DNA of 64,000 bases from Catonia carolina. Lineage: Eukaryota; Arthropoda; Insecta; Hemiptera; Achilidae. Location: the NCBI GenBank assembly GCA_035578175.1, contig JAQMRL010000006.1, forward strand, positions 32,102,893 through 32,166,892, in the 5' to 3' direction. The position numbers and the translations under genes are program-made. Below are positions 53,601 to 55,102 of the stretch, piece by piece (position 1 is the stretch's first letter; each line of letters opens with the position of its first letter). The notes below the pieces were generated by a model. It was not told where the DNA came from, ran no database searches, and saw only the letters and a program-made list of their open reading frames with translations.

Positions 53601-55102
53601 TTCCGTGTTCTGATAATTATACTTCTGATATTTTTGAGGATCCAATTTTACAGAAATACCAGTACCTTTAAAACATACAATTATGACTGTTAACAAATAA
53701 GAGTTTAATAACTGAAGTTTATATGACAGCTGCCACAGATGTAAATAATTTAAGTTAAATTTCTCTTCATTGATAACTCAGCTTACTGTTCCAAGTTAGG
53801 TACTTCATTTCCCAAAACATTTTACAAAATTATTGCTGTATAATCATTTCAACATTTACATAACAGAAAAATTGTTCAGTTATCACTCCAGAAATAATTT
53901 TAATTTTTTACACAATAGTAATGCACATAATATTTGAACCTTTAAAATATATCAACATTAAATAAAAATTGTGCATATATTAATATCTTCCATTCTCCTG
54001 TTCAAGGTGAACACAAGCAATTTAAACTTTATTTGTGTTTAAACAGTCTTGTAATTTCTTTAAATCAGAAGCTGGAATTGCTTTAATTTATCATAGATGT
54101 ATCATGCTGTAAGCAATTTATATTCCAGTCACCAATTTTGTAATTTTATTGTTTGTTAATCTAAATATATTAAAAATTGTATTATAATCAGAATTACAGA
54201 ATTGCAAGCTTTCCTGCTATAATTAATTCATGAATTAAATATTTTTATCTCTAAATCTTTTATCTACCATAGAGCAATAGTAAACACTGCTACTCTAAGT
54301 ATTGAAAAGATTGCTAATATATGAAAGCTCATAATTCTGTGAATCTAGTGTTATAGTTTCATTAGCTTAATAAATAAACAAACAAAAGGAATCTACAACC
54401 CAATTCAAAACAGAAACTGCCATCATTATTAATCCCTAATCCAAAGCTAGAAACTTGAAGTGGTTAAAATGCTAAAATTATCAAAGGGCATAACCAACAC
54501 AAAGTGGAGTAAAGTAGGTAAGGTTATGTAGGTTAATAAACAAATAGAATTTAAATTCCAGGCCTTAAGAAACTTTTCAAAACAAAATTACAATTCTAAT
54601 TGTAGAAAATATACTTAGTGCAATTAAAATAACTCGGAAAAATTGATGCACCATACCATATGAAATCCCAATTAACCTATATTAACACTGGCCTACTTTG
54701 TAATTCTATAACAATACCCGAAGCTAAATATACAGTACATTTGTAATAAAGTAAATATTGTAAAATGAGCTAAATAAAGATTGAGGAACAAAGAACATGG
54801 GTCAATGCGAATGACAAGGAAAATGCAGTGCGTTTGCAACTAGTGGAAATTCCCTTCCCATTGCAGACTTTTTCTAGTTAGAACAAAATGAATTGAATAA
54901 TGTTAATTTAAACAGAACCCGGCGTTAATAATTAACACCTTAGAAAATACTGAACATTGTCAGTGCGTAATAAAATGTAATACAAGGAAATAGTTATACT
55001 AAGGTGAATAACATCAACAAAACAATGTAAGACAATATTTGACAAACCATAATAGTATTGCTTCCCTCTATCTCTGCCTCGTTGCTTGTGCATATTCGGC
55101 AT
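5508..55102 (-). CDS. NXF1: NXF1/TAP-like nuclear mRNA export receptor, 15 coding exons
   Basis: The product is the large subunit of the NXF1-NXT1 heterodimer, which carries bulk mRNA through nuclear pores. Joining 55048-55102, 53561-53665, 46544-46739, 45593-45716, 43199-43285, 39684-39788, 37951-38089, 36722-36918, 33663-33772, 23116-23152, 21595-21809, 11961-12129, 10438-10605, 7468-7679 and 5508-5607 gives 2019 nt, 672 codons plus TGA. There is no internal stop, every intron is GT-AG, and all phases match. Domains seen: RG-rich N-terminus (GGRGFRGRGF), RNA-binding fold from about residue 153 (SSSSWYKVQ onward), leucine-rich repeats about 270-385 (ELRALDLSDNKIGTLDNL), NTF2-like domain about 405-570 (FLEQYYTIFDSESRQPLIDAY, next exon FKTQHDPASFAVD), Pro/Ala/Val linker, and C-terminal TAP-C domain (QTGMNFAWSEKCLNETNWNF). 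A single RNA-binding domain and a complete NTF2L-UBA half favour NXF1 over the diverged insect paralogues NXF2-4. The start codon is the first ATG in an exon whose phase fits exon 2; 5' untranslated exons were not resolved. Confidence 0.93.
5876..6116. mobile_element. 241-bp MITE with about 28-bp TIRs, copy 1
   Basis: The ends are imperfect inverted repeats sharing AGACTGCAGATGA, and the copy is flanked by TATA on both sides (5872-5875 and 6117-6120). A second copy at 44665-44897 has the same ends and interior. It has no coding capacity. Whether TATA is the target duplication or partly belongs to the inverted repeat (TA duplication) is unresolved. It sits in the last NXF1-like intron. Confidence 0.8.
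6220..7125 (+). mobile_element. Helentron-like non-autonomous repeat (family H), copy H1
   Basis: A nearly full-length copy, the only one in this orientation. It begins ACTTTCTCTTGCC, has a GT microsatellite at about 6356-6378, and carries a long internal palindrome (6697-6743, AAAAGTTGTAGA mirrored). It ends with the inverted GGCAAGAGAAAGT followed by a hairpin GTGTGA-GTGTT-TCACAC and CAGA. There is no long ORF. The architecture matches descriptions of Helentron-associated elements (subterminal inverted repeats, microsatellite, 3' hairpin). The class assignment is inference. Confidence 0.8.
7468..7679 (-). CDS. NXF1: NXF1-like exon 14 (linker and start of TAP-C)
   Basis: 212 nt. It begins DSFKIPVVPSTPAPAPAP, continues as a low-complexity Pro/Val/Ser/Ala linker with a repeated VSPIAS, then TRQQMISTLAMQTGMNFAWS, the first helix of the TAP-C domain. 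The linker also leaves open frames on both strands that are not genes. The donor is GAAAA|GTAAGT. Confidence 0.94.
7745..8130. repeat. Dispersed repeat, inverted relative to a copy at 32055-32150
   Basis: Positions about 7765-7855 (TATAGATACTGAAGTCACGA and onward) match the reverse complement of about 32060-32150 with a few differences. It looks like one end of an unidentified transposon. The rest of the block, to about 8130, is unassigned. No protein is recognised. Confidence 0.5.
8495..9790 (-). mobile_element. mariner-family DNA transposon, full length but mutated
   Basis: The ends are inverted repeats of about 30 bp (CGAGGGCGAATCAAATATAA at the left and its mirror at the right) flanked by the TA dinucleotide expected of mariner. 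The 1296-bp length is typical. The interior carries a degraded minus-strand transposase. It sits in the NXF1-like intron between exons 13 and 14. It belongs to a different lineage from the mariners at 41334, 47872 and 51811. Confidence 0.92.
8569..9636 (-). pseudogene. mariner transposase pseudogene
   Basis: The reading begins MTEREVHPSVAQRI, then a mariner-type helix-turn-helix region (EIFTRLRAQFGYTTLSKNR). The catalytic triad is visible in pieces: CDETW (first Asp), LLHDNARPHT (second), and YSPDLSLCDYF (third, D34D spacing). Frame shifts occur near 9590, near 9330 and near 8795, so no active protein can be made. The C-terminus ends AGDYIEKC before TGA at 8569-8571. A cut-and-paste transposase by family; inactive here. 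Confidence 0.88.
9930..10062 (-). mobile_element. tRNA-derived SINE (third type)
   Basis: On the minus strand, CATGGTATAGTAGTCAGCG (A-box region) is followed about 35 bases later by GGGTTCGATTTCTGG (B box), then a short tail containing CTGCATTAGCAGTAATT. A related copy lies at about 60945-61300. It is not a complete tRNA fold. Confidence 0.6.
10438..10605 (-). CDS. NXF1: NXF1-like exon 13 (end of NTF2-like domain)
   Basis: 168 nt, exactly 56 codons. It contains SLSLTGVYREPL, RSFSRVFIIVPAGSGFCIVN and DLLAISNATAEQVR. These match the last strands of the NTF2-like domain (family RTFIAVP-SGLCIVNDEL). The acceptor is TTGTTTCAG and the donor AGG|GTGAGTG. Confidence 0.96.
11045..11300 (-). mobile_element. 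LINE reverse transcriptase C-terminal fragment
   Basis: The minus-strand translation gives CGVESWTLKKAITRKLEPIE and MWLYRQMLRVLWTA. This is the post-RT region common to arthropod LINEs (G-ESWT...R-LE-FEMW-YRRMLRI-WT). Both ends are truncated and stops are present. It is a relic. Confidence 0.7.
11311..11830. repeat. Transposon 3'-end-like repeat
   Basis: The block opens with CTAGTGGTACCCGGCGTGCG and closes with GAAAATCGGTTCAGTAATTT, then an ACATACAT-type tract and TTTATATTTATAGATT. This combination looks like the 3' terminal part of a widespread arthropod retroelement, but no coding sequence is left. The family is not assigned. Confidence 0.4.
11961..12129 (-). CDS. NXF1: NXF1-like exon 12 (NTF2-like domain)
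   Basis: 169 nt. It includes AYLPDSRNLCIVQGLEKR and STVLAFLNGFFKTQHDPAS, the middle of the NTF2-like domain (family motif L-KTQHD). The acceptor is ATTACAG and the donor TTTACA|GTGAGT. A 9.5-kb intron separates it from exon 11. Confidence 0.95.
12743..14874 (-). mobile_element. Family H repeat, copy H2, split by a 1274-bp insertion
   Basis: It starts TCTGGTGTGAAACACTCACA (reverse complement of the hairpin end) and ends TATAGGCAAGAGAAAGT. The family sequence runs continuously to about 13401 and resumes at 14676 (ACTTAAGTTT). The intervening segment is the separate element listed next. Confidence 0.8.
13402..14675. mobile_element. Unclassified DNA transposon-like insertion inside copy H2
   Basis: It interrupts a family H copy. 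CTATA lies on both sides (13397-13401 and 14676-14680), suggesting a 5-bp target duplication. The ends form an imperfect inverted repeat of about 25 bp (TGGGAG, ACTT and TTGCTAGTG shared). No ORF of note is seen. The superfamily is undetermined; a longer, mutated duplication cannot be excluded. Confidence 0.6.
14881..16499. other. Intronic stretch with one repeat fragment
   Basis: Most of this stretch shows nothing recognisable. About 15340-15560 holds a minus-strand fragment of the repeat family that also occurs at 21230-21480, 28130-29640 and 37365-37810 (shared AACAGGTTGGCTGCC and TTGCCACCAGCCATGAGAC on the minus strand). No coding sequence is supported. Confidence 0.45.
17190..18235 (+). 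pseudogene. LINE ORF1-like protein: PHD-type finger, coiled coil, SGNH-esterase-like segment
   Basis: The N-terminal part reads CPNCNKKLTKSKEAIKSQQC, DEWFHFTCSG and WSCGKC, the cysteine/histidine spacing of a PHD-like finger, with a frame shift near 17320. A 203-codon open frame (17403-18011) follows: a heptad-rich coiled coil (LRDELGSVNSILKETNAEE), a polar linker, then VYLYSDSHRRKLSNGLRKI. A TGA at 18009-18011 interrupts the frame; beyond it come FRDFVVIMGGANDV and NVTLVNIPHRYDLM. SDSH and GGANDV resemble the Ser and Asn blocks of SGNH/GDSL hydrolases found in ORF1 of some LINEs (family knowledge). It is inactive as it stands. Confidence 0.7.
18236..18780 (+). pseudogene. LINE ORF2 C-terminal remnant
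   Basis: The pieces in several frames read KLLGVWFGERLHWDEHNHKL, YSLIKYGVILWG, HHHNTRNSDLLIYPIHRFKI and SPYYMGITLYNKL. This is the conserved post-RT C-terminus of CR1/jockey-like ORF2 proteins. The segment starts directly after the truncated SGNH-like domain, so it marks an internal deletion. Frame shifts and stops are frequent. Confidence 0.75.
19143..21051 (+). mobile_element. pogo/Tigger-type DNA transposon, degraded
   Basis: Terminal inverted repeats (CCGTATTTTCGCGTGTATAA at the left, mirrored at 21031-21051) are flanked by TA. A second inverted motif lies just inside each end (GTGTTATACACG and GAGCGCGTTATACACG). The interior encodes remnants of a CENP-B-type helix-turn-helix transposase with DDE residues. 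The element is 1909 bp and sits in the intron between exons 11 and 12 of the NXF1-like gene. Confidence 0.88.
19560..20789 (+). pseudogene. pogo/Tigger transposase remnant
   Basis: The order of pieces fits the family. ETNVRGWRKNKQKF is followed by MEEDLLKFVNDKCSAALAV and GIQENQFHPSSGWGVRFLQR, which form the CENPB-type DNA-binding domain. ADQTPIYWD carries the first Asp at about 20036-20062, in a different frame. RDSFRAHLTHRVKDRLQEF carries the second, and PEGLTLILQPLDVTINKSFK the third. The C-terminal acidic tail ends SSECDENDMV at 20789. Several frame shifts and stops break it. Confidence 0.8.
21230..21480. repeat. Fragment of a dispersed repeat with tandem monomers
   Basis: The fragment shares GGCAGCCAACCTGTTAAGAG with the reverse of about 15440. 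It shares TTTCTTGACTTTCGG with the reverse of monomers at 37365-37770, and ends near AATTTTAAAAATTGCCAC. It abuts exon 11 on its downstream side. No coding capacity is evident. Confidence 0.5.
21595..21809 (-). CDS. NXF1: NXF1-like exon 11 (NTF2-like domain)
   Basis: 215 nt. It begins DNTALPPPIVFDVED, the conserved linker after the LRR, then FLEQYYTIFDSESRQPLIDA, the first helices of the NTF2-like domain that pairs with NXT1/p15. The acceptor is TTTTTTTTAG and the donor CCTGG|GTTAGT. Confidence 0.96.
22143..22342 (-). mobile_element. Family H repeat fragment (H3)
   Basis: It contains CTTTCTCTTGGCAGTG, the AATAAACAAAAAA tract, TTATTTTAATCATGAG and ACGGAAAATCACTTTTTGAT in the family order. It is truncated after GATGCTAAACTAGGC. 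Only the hairpin-proximal fifth of the element is present. Confidence 0.7.
22460..22861 (+). mobile_element. 402-bp retroposon (family R), copy 1
   Basis: A full-length copy starting ATGCCCATAACAGGCAGGTG and ending in CCTAAAAACAATAACAAG. It is flanked by an 8-bp repeat ATAAATAC (22452-22459 and 22862-22869). It has the same fixed 5' end and 3' hairpins as the copies at 24182, 28167 and 63473. It is non-coding. Confidence 0.8.
23116..23152 (-). CDS. NXF1: NXF1-like exon 10, 37-nt microexon
   Basis: Only 37 nt, encoding EIRKRFPKVIKL after the split Arg. This is the conserved I-ERFPKLL-L capping motif of the NXF1 leucine-rich region. The acceptor is ATTTTGCAG and the donor TTG|GTAAGT. It lies 10.5 kb from exon 9 and 1.3 kb from exon 11. 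It was found by requiring the motif and phase; it is too short for ordinary ORF scanning. Confidence 0.93.
23874..25222 (-). mobile_element. Family H repeat, copy H4, carrying a nested family R retroposon
   Basis: It begins CCTGGTGTGAAACACTCACA and ends GGCAAGAAAAAATA, with a CA microsatellite at about 25067-25090. A family R copy interrupts it at 24182-24583. Apart from this it is close to full length. Confidence 0.8.
24182..24583 (+). mobile_element. 402-bp retroposon (family R), copy 2, nested in H4
   Basis: It is inserted in copy H4 with a 12-bp duplication, ACCAAGGCC(G/A)AA (24170-24181 and 24584-24595). The 3' part has a perfect palindrome AACCTCTAGAGGTT and a hairpin CAGCCTTTCGGCTG ahead of the CTAAACAACAACAC tail. 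The duplication is clearly part of the H sequence, which proves insertion. Confidence 0.88.
25315..28110 (+). mobile_element. piggyBac-like DNA transposon, near-complete
   Basis: TTAA on both sides (25311-25314 and 28111-28114) is the hallmark target duplication. The ends are inverted (CACATTCGCTACCGA left; mirror of CACGTTCGCTACCGA right). Subterminal copies of a CATATATGCGCC-like motif occur near 25361-25466 at the left and near 27862-28102 at the right. A transposase frame broken by a single in-frame stop codon occupies the centre. It lies in the 10.5-kb intron between exons 9 and 10. Confidence 0.95.
25765..27561 (+). pseudogene. piggyBac transposase with one in-frame stop
   Basis: The protein would be about 598 residues, a usual size for the family. 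The ATG at 25765 is preferred, giving MERGRKSKFLN and an acidic N-terminus (DCDSDSDTSSLFSSDGESEY). The central DDE domain shows the three expected aspartates: SLDEAMVLFRGR (about D288), IFLDNYYNS (about D366) and GMSGIDKSDQM (about D468). The C-terminus carries a cysteine-rich zinc-binding tail (CHVCRT, CSTCRN, CMPTC). The only visible damage is TAA at 26185-26187, codon 141, with the same frame open on both sides. Translation restart at 26323 would give a 412-residue piece retaining the catalytic core; whether that occurs is unknown. Confidence 0.93.
28167..28556 (+). mobile_element. Retroposon (family R), copy 3
   Basis: It starts CTGCCCATAACAGATAGGTG and ends GATGACCTAAACAAC. It is flanked by a perfect 11-bp duplication ATCGAATGGAA (28156-28166 and 28557-28567). 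An open frame of about 110 codons crosses it, but other copies do not keep that frame, so it is not called coding. Confidence 0.88.
28620..29531 (-). mobile_element. Family H repeat, copy H5, nearly full length
   Basis: It starts TCTTGTGTGAAAAACTCATA and ends TATAGGCAAGAGAAAGT, with a short CA tract near 29377-29392. It is inserted into another repeat at an A-rich site without a clear duplication (see findings). It is 912 bp with no ORF. Confidence 0.85.
29697..30813 (+). mobile_element. Young 5'-truncated LINE insertion with 12-bp target duplication
   Basis: Perfect duplication ATTTAATGAATT at 29685-29696 and 30814-30825 brackets the copy. The 3' end is a short AAG microsatellite rather than poly(A), as in RTE-like LINEs. 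The 5' end is truncated inside the reverse transcriptase domain. The coding frame is still open, so the insertion is recent relative to the other LINE relics here. Confidence 0.92.
29699..30679 (+). CDS. LINE reverse transcriptase, 5'-truncated but open
   Basis: Family role: target-primed reverse transcription of the element RNA. Visible blocks in order: AFVDFEKAFDRVDRRHLWNI (RT block 3, first catalytic Asp), QGVRQGCSLSPTLFNIYIDH (block 4) and ALLFADDLWII (FADD, catalytic Asp pair). A thumb/connection region follows with YLGCNISF, VLLYGSESWVT, AAEMRFLRRVKGCDRRDHIR and the terminal GKRDVGRPRKRW before TAA. The N-terminal endonuclease and early RT blocks are missing. The ATG at 29690 lies in the target duplication, not in the element, so there is no native start. 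The RTE-like assignment is inference. Confidence 0.9.
   Translation: MNLETHMAFVDFEKAFDRVDRRHLWNILCERGYPLHLINAIKTLYHNTQIVINTGKKRLEEMTINQGVRQGCSLSPTLFNIYIDHIFRKWKCRVDLGIKLNNEKYLNALLFADDLWIIQENEDSLQKSIHVLNNLCKEYNFRISKEKTKIMAFTGKFPTRSKIVVDDKVLEQVSQYCYLGCNISFKDDLDIKKIGKFQSICGNISRTLGKKARKETTMKFYKVMAAPVLLYGSESWVTTKPLESRVQAAEMRFLRRVKGCDRRDHIRNDDIRKELNVYSLNERVLQYRNQWKEHVKRMPAERFPLNILNYHPVGKRDVGRPRKRWQ
31500..32150 (+). mobile_element. Unclassified transposon relic with helix-turn-helix-like peptide
   Basis: Around 31650-31740 a frame reads IKIHERVANYCDVSLSTIRK and continues KIKKEIKNV. It looks like the N-terminal DNA-binding region of a transposase or related protein. About 31797-31840 gives RSETDSEDAGDS in another frame. 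The right part (about 32060-32150) is the repeat shared in inverted form with 7765-7855. Ends and superfamily are not defined. Confidence 0.4.
32160..33230. other. Intronic AT-rich stretch, nothing recognised
   Basis: There is no recognisable ORF, repeat family or RNA. The stretch is AT-rich with short A-runs. It belongs to the 10.5-kb intron between exons 9 and 10 of the NXF1-like gene. Confidence 0.4.
33235..33370 (-). mobile_element. LINE ORF2 C-terminal scrap
   Basis: The minus strand reads MPESRLSSVARRYKPVGSGD, then IGRPKKRWVPEQ. It parallels the C-terminus of the LINE at 29697-30813 (YHPVGKRDVGRPRKRW). It is a truncated relic of a related element lying just before exon 9 in the same intron. 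Confidence 0.75.
33663..33772 (-). CDS. NXF1: NXF1-like exon 9 (leucine-rich repeats)
   Basis: 110 nt. It encodes LESLQGLPIEDLNIDGNP and VCDKFKNQEAYV, matching the last LRR of NXF1 (L-EEL-LDGN-LCD). The acceptor is TTTTTTTACAG. The donor is GTCAG|GTAATG, with two bases left over to form Arg with the next exon. Confidence 0.95.
33829..34668 (+). mobile_element. mariner-like element with internal deletion
   Basis: Imperfect inverted ends (TTCATAAAGTTCCAGGGCTG left; mirror of TTCAAAAAGTTCTGGAACTA right) are flanked by TA. Translated pieces are mariner-like: SITEENVDACSSL, KQLNISEGRIHSILQDNL (helix-turn-helix region), then YSLDLALANVFMFSKLNSAM, equivalent to the YSPDLAP-DF-F block. The segment between them, including the first catalytic residues, is deleted. 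It lies between exons 8 and 9. Confidence 0.8.
34999..35158 (+). mobile_element. tRNA-derived SINE (fourth copy type, GCCGGCCGC head)
   Basis: The head GCCGGCCGCATTGGCATAGT contains the A box. TTGGGTTTGAATTCC is the B box. The body TCATTTCATCCTTCACCATC ends GGACGTTAAAACAAAAAAAC. The same family occurs in reverse at 61081-61260 and 62699-62892. Confidence 0.75.
35600..36070 (+). mobile_element. Possible transposon relic (piggyBac-like acidic N-terminus)
   Basis: One frame at about 35815-35920 reads YLDCESDSDRESDESVFRSF and STNQFENYFVTDE. Another at about 35925-35970 reads YDPSTPSPSSDDNT. Acidic Ser/Asp-rich starts are common in piggyBac transposases, but no catalytic domain follows. This is a weak suggestion. 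Confidence 0.25.
36722..36918 (-). CDS. NXF1: NXF1-like exon 8 (leucine-rich repeats)
   Basis: 197 nt. It includes LNRPNIMQAVVQIICDSIPE and LRALDLSDNKIGTLDNL, classic LRR spacing (LxxLxLxxNxI). The acceptor is TATTTTCAG and the donor AATAAG|GTAAGT. This domain works with the RNA-binding domain in cargo binding. Confidence 0.96.
36953..37022 (-). mobile_element. Family H terminal fragment (H13)
   Basis: The fragment reads AATCTGATGAGTAACACTCA, CATGACTTCCCCCTGC, then AAATAATAAACAATTTAACC. This is the hairpin end plus subterminal repeat of family H, diverged and truncated. It lies immediately upstream (on the minus strand) of exon 8. Confidence 0.6.
37131..37226 (-). mobile_element. Family R retroposon 3' fragment
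   Basis: Reverse-complement match to the 3' end of family R: GTTGTTTAGGTCAACAGC, the palindromic ACCTCTAGA region and GAGGTGGTTTACTATTGCCT. The element is 5'-truncated and in the opposite orientation to the four full copies. Confidence 0.75.
37365..37810 (+). repeat. Two tandem monomers of about 190 bp of a dispersed repeat
   Basis: Two diverged units begin AGCAACAAACAGTTTTCGGA and AGCAACAAATGGTTTTCAAA. Each contains TTAGTGG(A/G)CCTGAA, AAACC(A/G)GAAG(G/T)CAAGAAATC and GATTCCTCTTAA. After the second unit comes the terminal motif AGGTCAAAGGTAACTG, then TTTCCACCAGCCATGACACA. Related pieces lie at 15340, 21230 and 28130-29640. Confidence 0.7.
37951..38089 (-). CDS. NXF1: NXF1-like exon 7 (link from RNA-binding domain to LRR)
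   Basis: 139 nt. It encodes LKLVMSRRYQVATQALDL and ends YSDP. The (M)S(R/K)RY...ALDL signature just before the leucine-rich repeats is one of the best conserved NXF1 motifs. The donor is CCAG|GTAACA, leaving one base that makes Glu with exon 8. Confidence 0.95.
38880..39190 (+). mobile_element. LINE post-RT fragment
   Basis: Frames read QWTKKIQQWRLWLGKSKMS and PTNMVEV, a W(T/R)...W-P-GKR-RGRP-TRW-DD-like C-terminus of LINE ORF2. It continues GRIKLTRRKWNEELRRLTEE and ALIQYTLMMTD. Stops and shifts are present. It lies in the intron between exons 6 and 7. Confidence 0.65.
39684..39788 (-). CDS. NXF1: NXF1-like exon 6 (RNA-binding domain)
   Basis: 105 nt, 35 codons. It includes DDMSFFVDDFSIAEQLFSA and ends ITANDGNK. 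It corresponds to the strand 3 to helix 2 part of the TAP RNA-binding domain (the FFVED-like motif). The acceptor is TTTACAG and the donor AAG|GTGAGA, both phase 0. Confidence 0.92.
40113..40735. mobile_element. hAT-type non-autonomous element with 8-bp target duplication
   Basis: Exact 8-bp duplication TTCTAAAC (40105-40112 and 40736-40743). The ends are inverted around GCGGTTCCCAAA at the left and TTTGGGAACCGTTG at the right, followed by cytosine-rich CGCCCCC tracts. This is typical of hAT elements with a C(A)(A/G)CGGTTCCCAAA terminus. A run of 11 or more G occurs at 40700-40711. The 623-bp element has no intact transposase. Confidence 0.92.
41334..42253 (+). mobile_element. Fold-back mariner derivative (type 1)
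   Basis: TA-flanked ends CGAGGTGTGACTATTAAATA and its mirror near 42232-42253. The inverted similarity extends about 250 bp: 41334-41593 is an inverted copy of the element's own 3' end, including the transposase C-terminus. The remaining + strand part (41595-42187) is the C-terminal half of the transposase. Hence the original 5' half was replaced by an inverted 3' end. Confidence 0.9.
41608..42187 (+). pseudogene. mariner transposase, C-terminal half
   Basis: The sequence DETW (first catalytic Asp) at 41608-41619 is one frame away from the 190-codon open frame that follows (YDPETKRQSMHWKS). The second and third catalytic residues are present as WDQDNAQAHFTLSVKRFLA and PPYSTDLAPCDFYLFPKVKS, with D34D spacing. 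The protein ends REGVYIEGD and TAA. The helix-turn-helix N-terminus is absent, so no functional transposase is expected. Confidence 0.9.
43199..43285 (-). CDS. NXF1: NXF1-like exon 5 (RNA-binding domain)
   Basis: 87 nt, exactly 29 codons: ISSAHNYDKDYVIGILLG and then YIRPLTFIPYG. It aligns by eye with the helix 1 to strand 2 part of the TAP RNA-binding domain. The GTAAGT donor was chosen over an overlapping GTGTAA because only it keeps phase 0. Confidence 0.9.
43910..44041 (-). mobile_element. Family H minimal deletion derivative (H6), 132 bp
   Basis: It retains both ends: TCTGGTGTGAAACACTCACA with CTTTCTCTTGCC, and GATCCGGTGAAAACTCGATT through TATAGGCAAGAGAAAGT. The roughly 790-bp interior is missing. 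The junction is CTTGCCAGTG/GAAAACGTATAG. Confidence 0.8.
44474..45556 (-). mobile_element. Family H repeat, copy H7, with nested MITE
   Basis: It starts near CTGTTTCTTGCCAATG (hairpin end lost or diverged) and ends ACAAGAAAAAGTAAAA. The 233-bp MITE at 44665-44897 interrupts it. Internal family motifs such as TTGATGAAAATGTTCCTGTC are clear. It is more diverged than H5, H8 or H12. Confidence 0.7.
44665..44897. mobile_element. MITE with about 28-bp TIRs, copy 2 (nested in H7)
   Basis: Ends CTCCAACAAACTAAAGACTG and mirror CTAGTTCGTTAAGG are flanked by TATA (44661-44664 and 44898-44901). The interior matches the copy at 5876-6116. Family H sequence continues on both sides, which confirms insertion. 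Confidence 0.82.
45593..45716 (-). CDS. NXF1: NXF1-like exon 4 (RG-rich segment and start of RNA-binding domain)
   Basis: 124 nt. It encodes an Arg/Gly-rich run (HIGGRGFRGRGFRHPRDS), then SSSSWYKVQ, the conserved first strand of the TAP RNA-binding domain. The acceptor is TTTTCAG and the donor CAG|GTTAGT. RG-rich sequence ahead of this domain is typical of NXF1, where it helps bind RNA and export adaptors (family knowledge). Confidence 0.9.
45717..46543. other. NXF1-like intron 3, nothing recognised
   Basis: No repeat family or ORF is recognised. A GC-richer patch near 46010-46140 (AGGGTCGCACCTTGG and AACCCTCCTTATGGG) shows a weak inverted pairing of GGAGGG/CCCTCC. It might be a small relic, but no element can be named. 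Confidence 0.35.
46544..46739 (-). CDS. NXF1: NXF1-like exon 3
   Basis: 196 nt, encoding EHDDRDFIAGGSSDNVRR and a charged stretch ending HDFVRSGS. The acceptor is TTTTTTCCAG and the donor GGATC|GTAAGTGT. The longest open frame here is a different one, but only this frame keeps phase with exons 2 and 4. It forms the disordered, basic N-terminal region of the protein. Confidence 0.82.
47414..47722. repeat. 309-bp fold-back palindrome
   Basis: The outer arms of about 80 bp are inverted copies: ATAAATGAAATTTATCACCT at the left mirrors GTGATAAATTTCATTTAT at the right. They continue inward through ACCTTTGGTTGC and CGCGCGTTTC to the matching GAAACACGCGTAAGG side. A second, inner pair (GGTGTTTC and GGAAACACC) lies in the loop. 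There is no ORF. It is probably a fold-back MITE. Confidence 0.75.
47872..48803 (+). mobile_element. Fold-back mariner derivative (type 2)
   Basis: TA-flanked, ends CGAGGGCTATTCAGAAAGTA and its mirror. Inverted arms of about 264 bp (47872-48135 and 48539-48803) carry the transposase C-terminus (WLATQRFNNDEELRARVTEW on the + strand right arm) in both orientations. The centre (48136-48538) holds helix-turn-helix remnants (RTNVHDEERSGRPSIVTDDL, YHKFCARWVPKMLTD) joined directly to HPPYSPDLAPSDFHLF-type sequence. It is related to the mariner at 51811. Confidence 0.92.
48885..49801 (-). mobile_element. Family H repeat, copy H8, full length
   Basis: A complete 917-bp copy from TCTGGTGTGAAACACTCACA to TATAGGCAAGAGAAAGT. 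It shows the subterminal inverted pair CTTTCTCTTGCC/GGCAAGAGAAAG, the hairpin, a short CA tract (about 49655-49668) and the internal AAAGTTGTAGG...CTACAACCTTTAT inverted motif. A good reference copy. Confidence 0.88.
50400..51771. mobile_element. Tigger/pogo-like DNA transposon remnant carrying a LINE fragment
   Basis: TA-flanked inverted ends: CAGTGGAATACGGTTAACAC at the left, mirror of CAATGGAACACGGTTAACAT at the right. A short frame at about 51240-51430 (ADMLSLLHRMWRYLEP, DKLEHFVENKIVQ) resembles a Tigger-type C-terminal tail, which is a weak match. A LINE fragment occupies much of the left half. Length 1372 bp. Confidence 0.7.
50465..51012 (-). mobile_element. LINE post-RT fragment
   Basis: The minus strand reads LYGSKTLAWIDKGGIKETCR, KVDRRILRTCINKKHKVDN, NNQVYIDIEPITVAMHKKWL and SYFGLTLRTPNTRLLRRIID. 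The (L)YG-(K/E)-L....R.LR.I.G pattern is the C-terminal region of LINE ORF2. It has stops and is truncated at both ends. Confidence 0.7.
51811..53137 (+). mobile_element. mariner-family transposon, full length, inactive
   Basis: TA-flanked inverted ends CGAGGGCAATCCAGAAAGTA and the mirror of CGAGGGCTGTCCAGAAAGTA. At 1327 bp it is a full-length element. The transposase frame is long but has frame shifts and a catalytic substitution. It is inserted in family H copy H9. Confidence 0.93.
51974..52999 (+). pseudogene. mariner transposase pseudogene with altered first catalytic residue
   Basis: The frame is open from MSTAIENPASCEVRSVIWFL at 51974 to 52630: helix-turn-helix domain (MSESQVRQWCIDFRNGQTNV, EDRSGRPSLVTDEL), YHKFCARWIPKILTEDHKN linker, then IVTGAETWVKH. 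Mariner transposases have VTGDETW or similar here, so the first catalytic Asp is replaced by Ala. After a frame shift near 52610 come the second and third Asp blocks (YDNARAHTAKRTQELLKGF in another frame and HPPYSPDLAPSDYHMFPAFK), ending YKACTTLR. It cannot catalyse transposition as read. Confidence 0.9.
53561..53665 (-). CDS. NXF1: NXF1-like exon 2
   Basis: 105 nt, residues 19-53. It contains TGISVKLDPQKYQKYNYQ and ends in VIRR. The acceptor is TTTTAAAG and the donor AGAAGAG|GTTTGA. Entry and exit phases match exons 1 and 3. This N-terminal part is poorly conserved in the family, so the call rests mainly on phase and splice sites. Confidence 0.7.
53700..55040. other. NXF1-like intron 1, nothing recognised
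   Basis: AT-rich, with no recognised repeat, ORF or RNA. It lies between coding exons 1 and 2. A transcript-level regulatory role cannot be judged from the sequence. Confidence 0.4.
55048..55102 (-). CDS. NXF1: NXF1-like exon 1 (start codon)
   Basis: The exon encodes 18 residues and one base of codon 19. It begins MPNMHKQRGRDRGKQYYY, a short basic N-terminus. The start is AAAATGCCG. The donor is G|GTTTGTC, and the left-over G joins GT of exon 2 to make glycine. An acceptor-like TATTTAG lies 8 bases before the ATG, so an upstream untranslated exon is likely. Confidence 0.7.
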
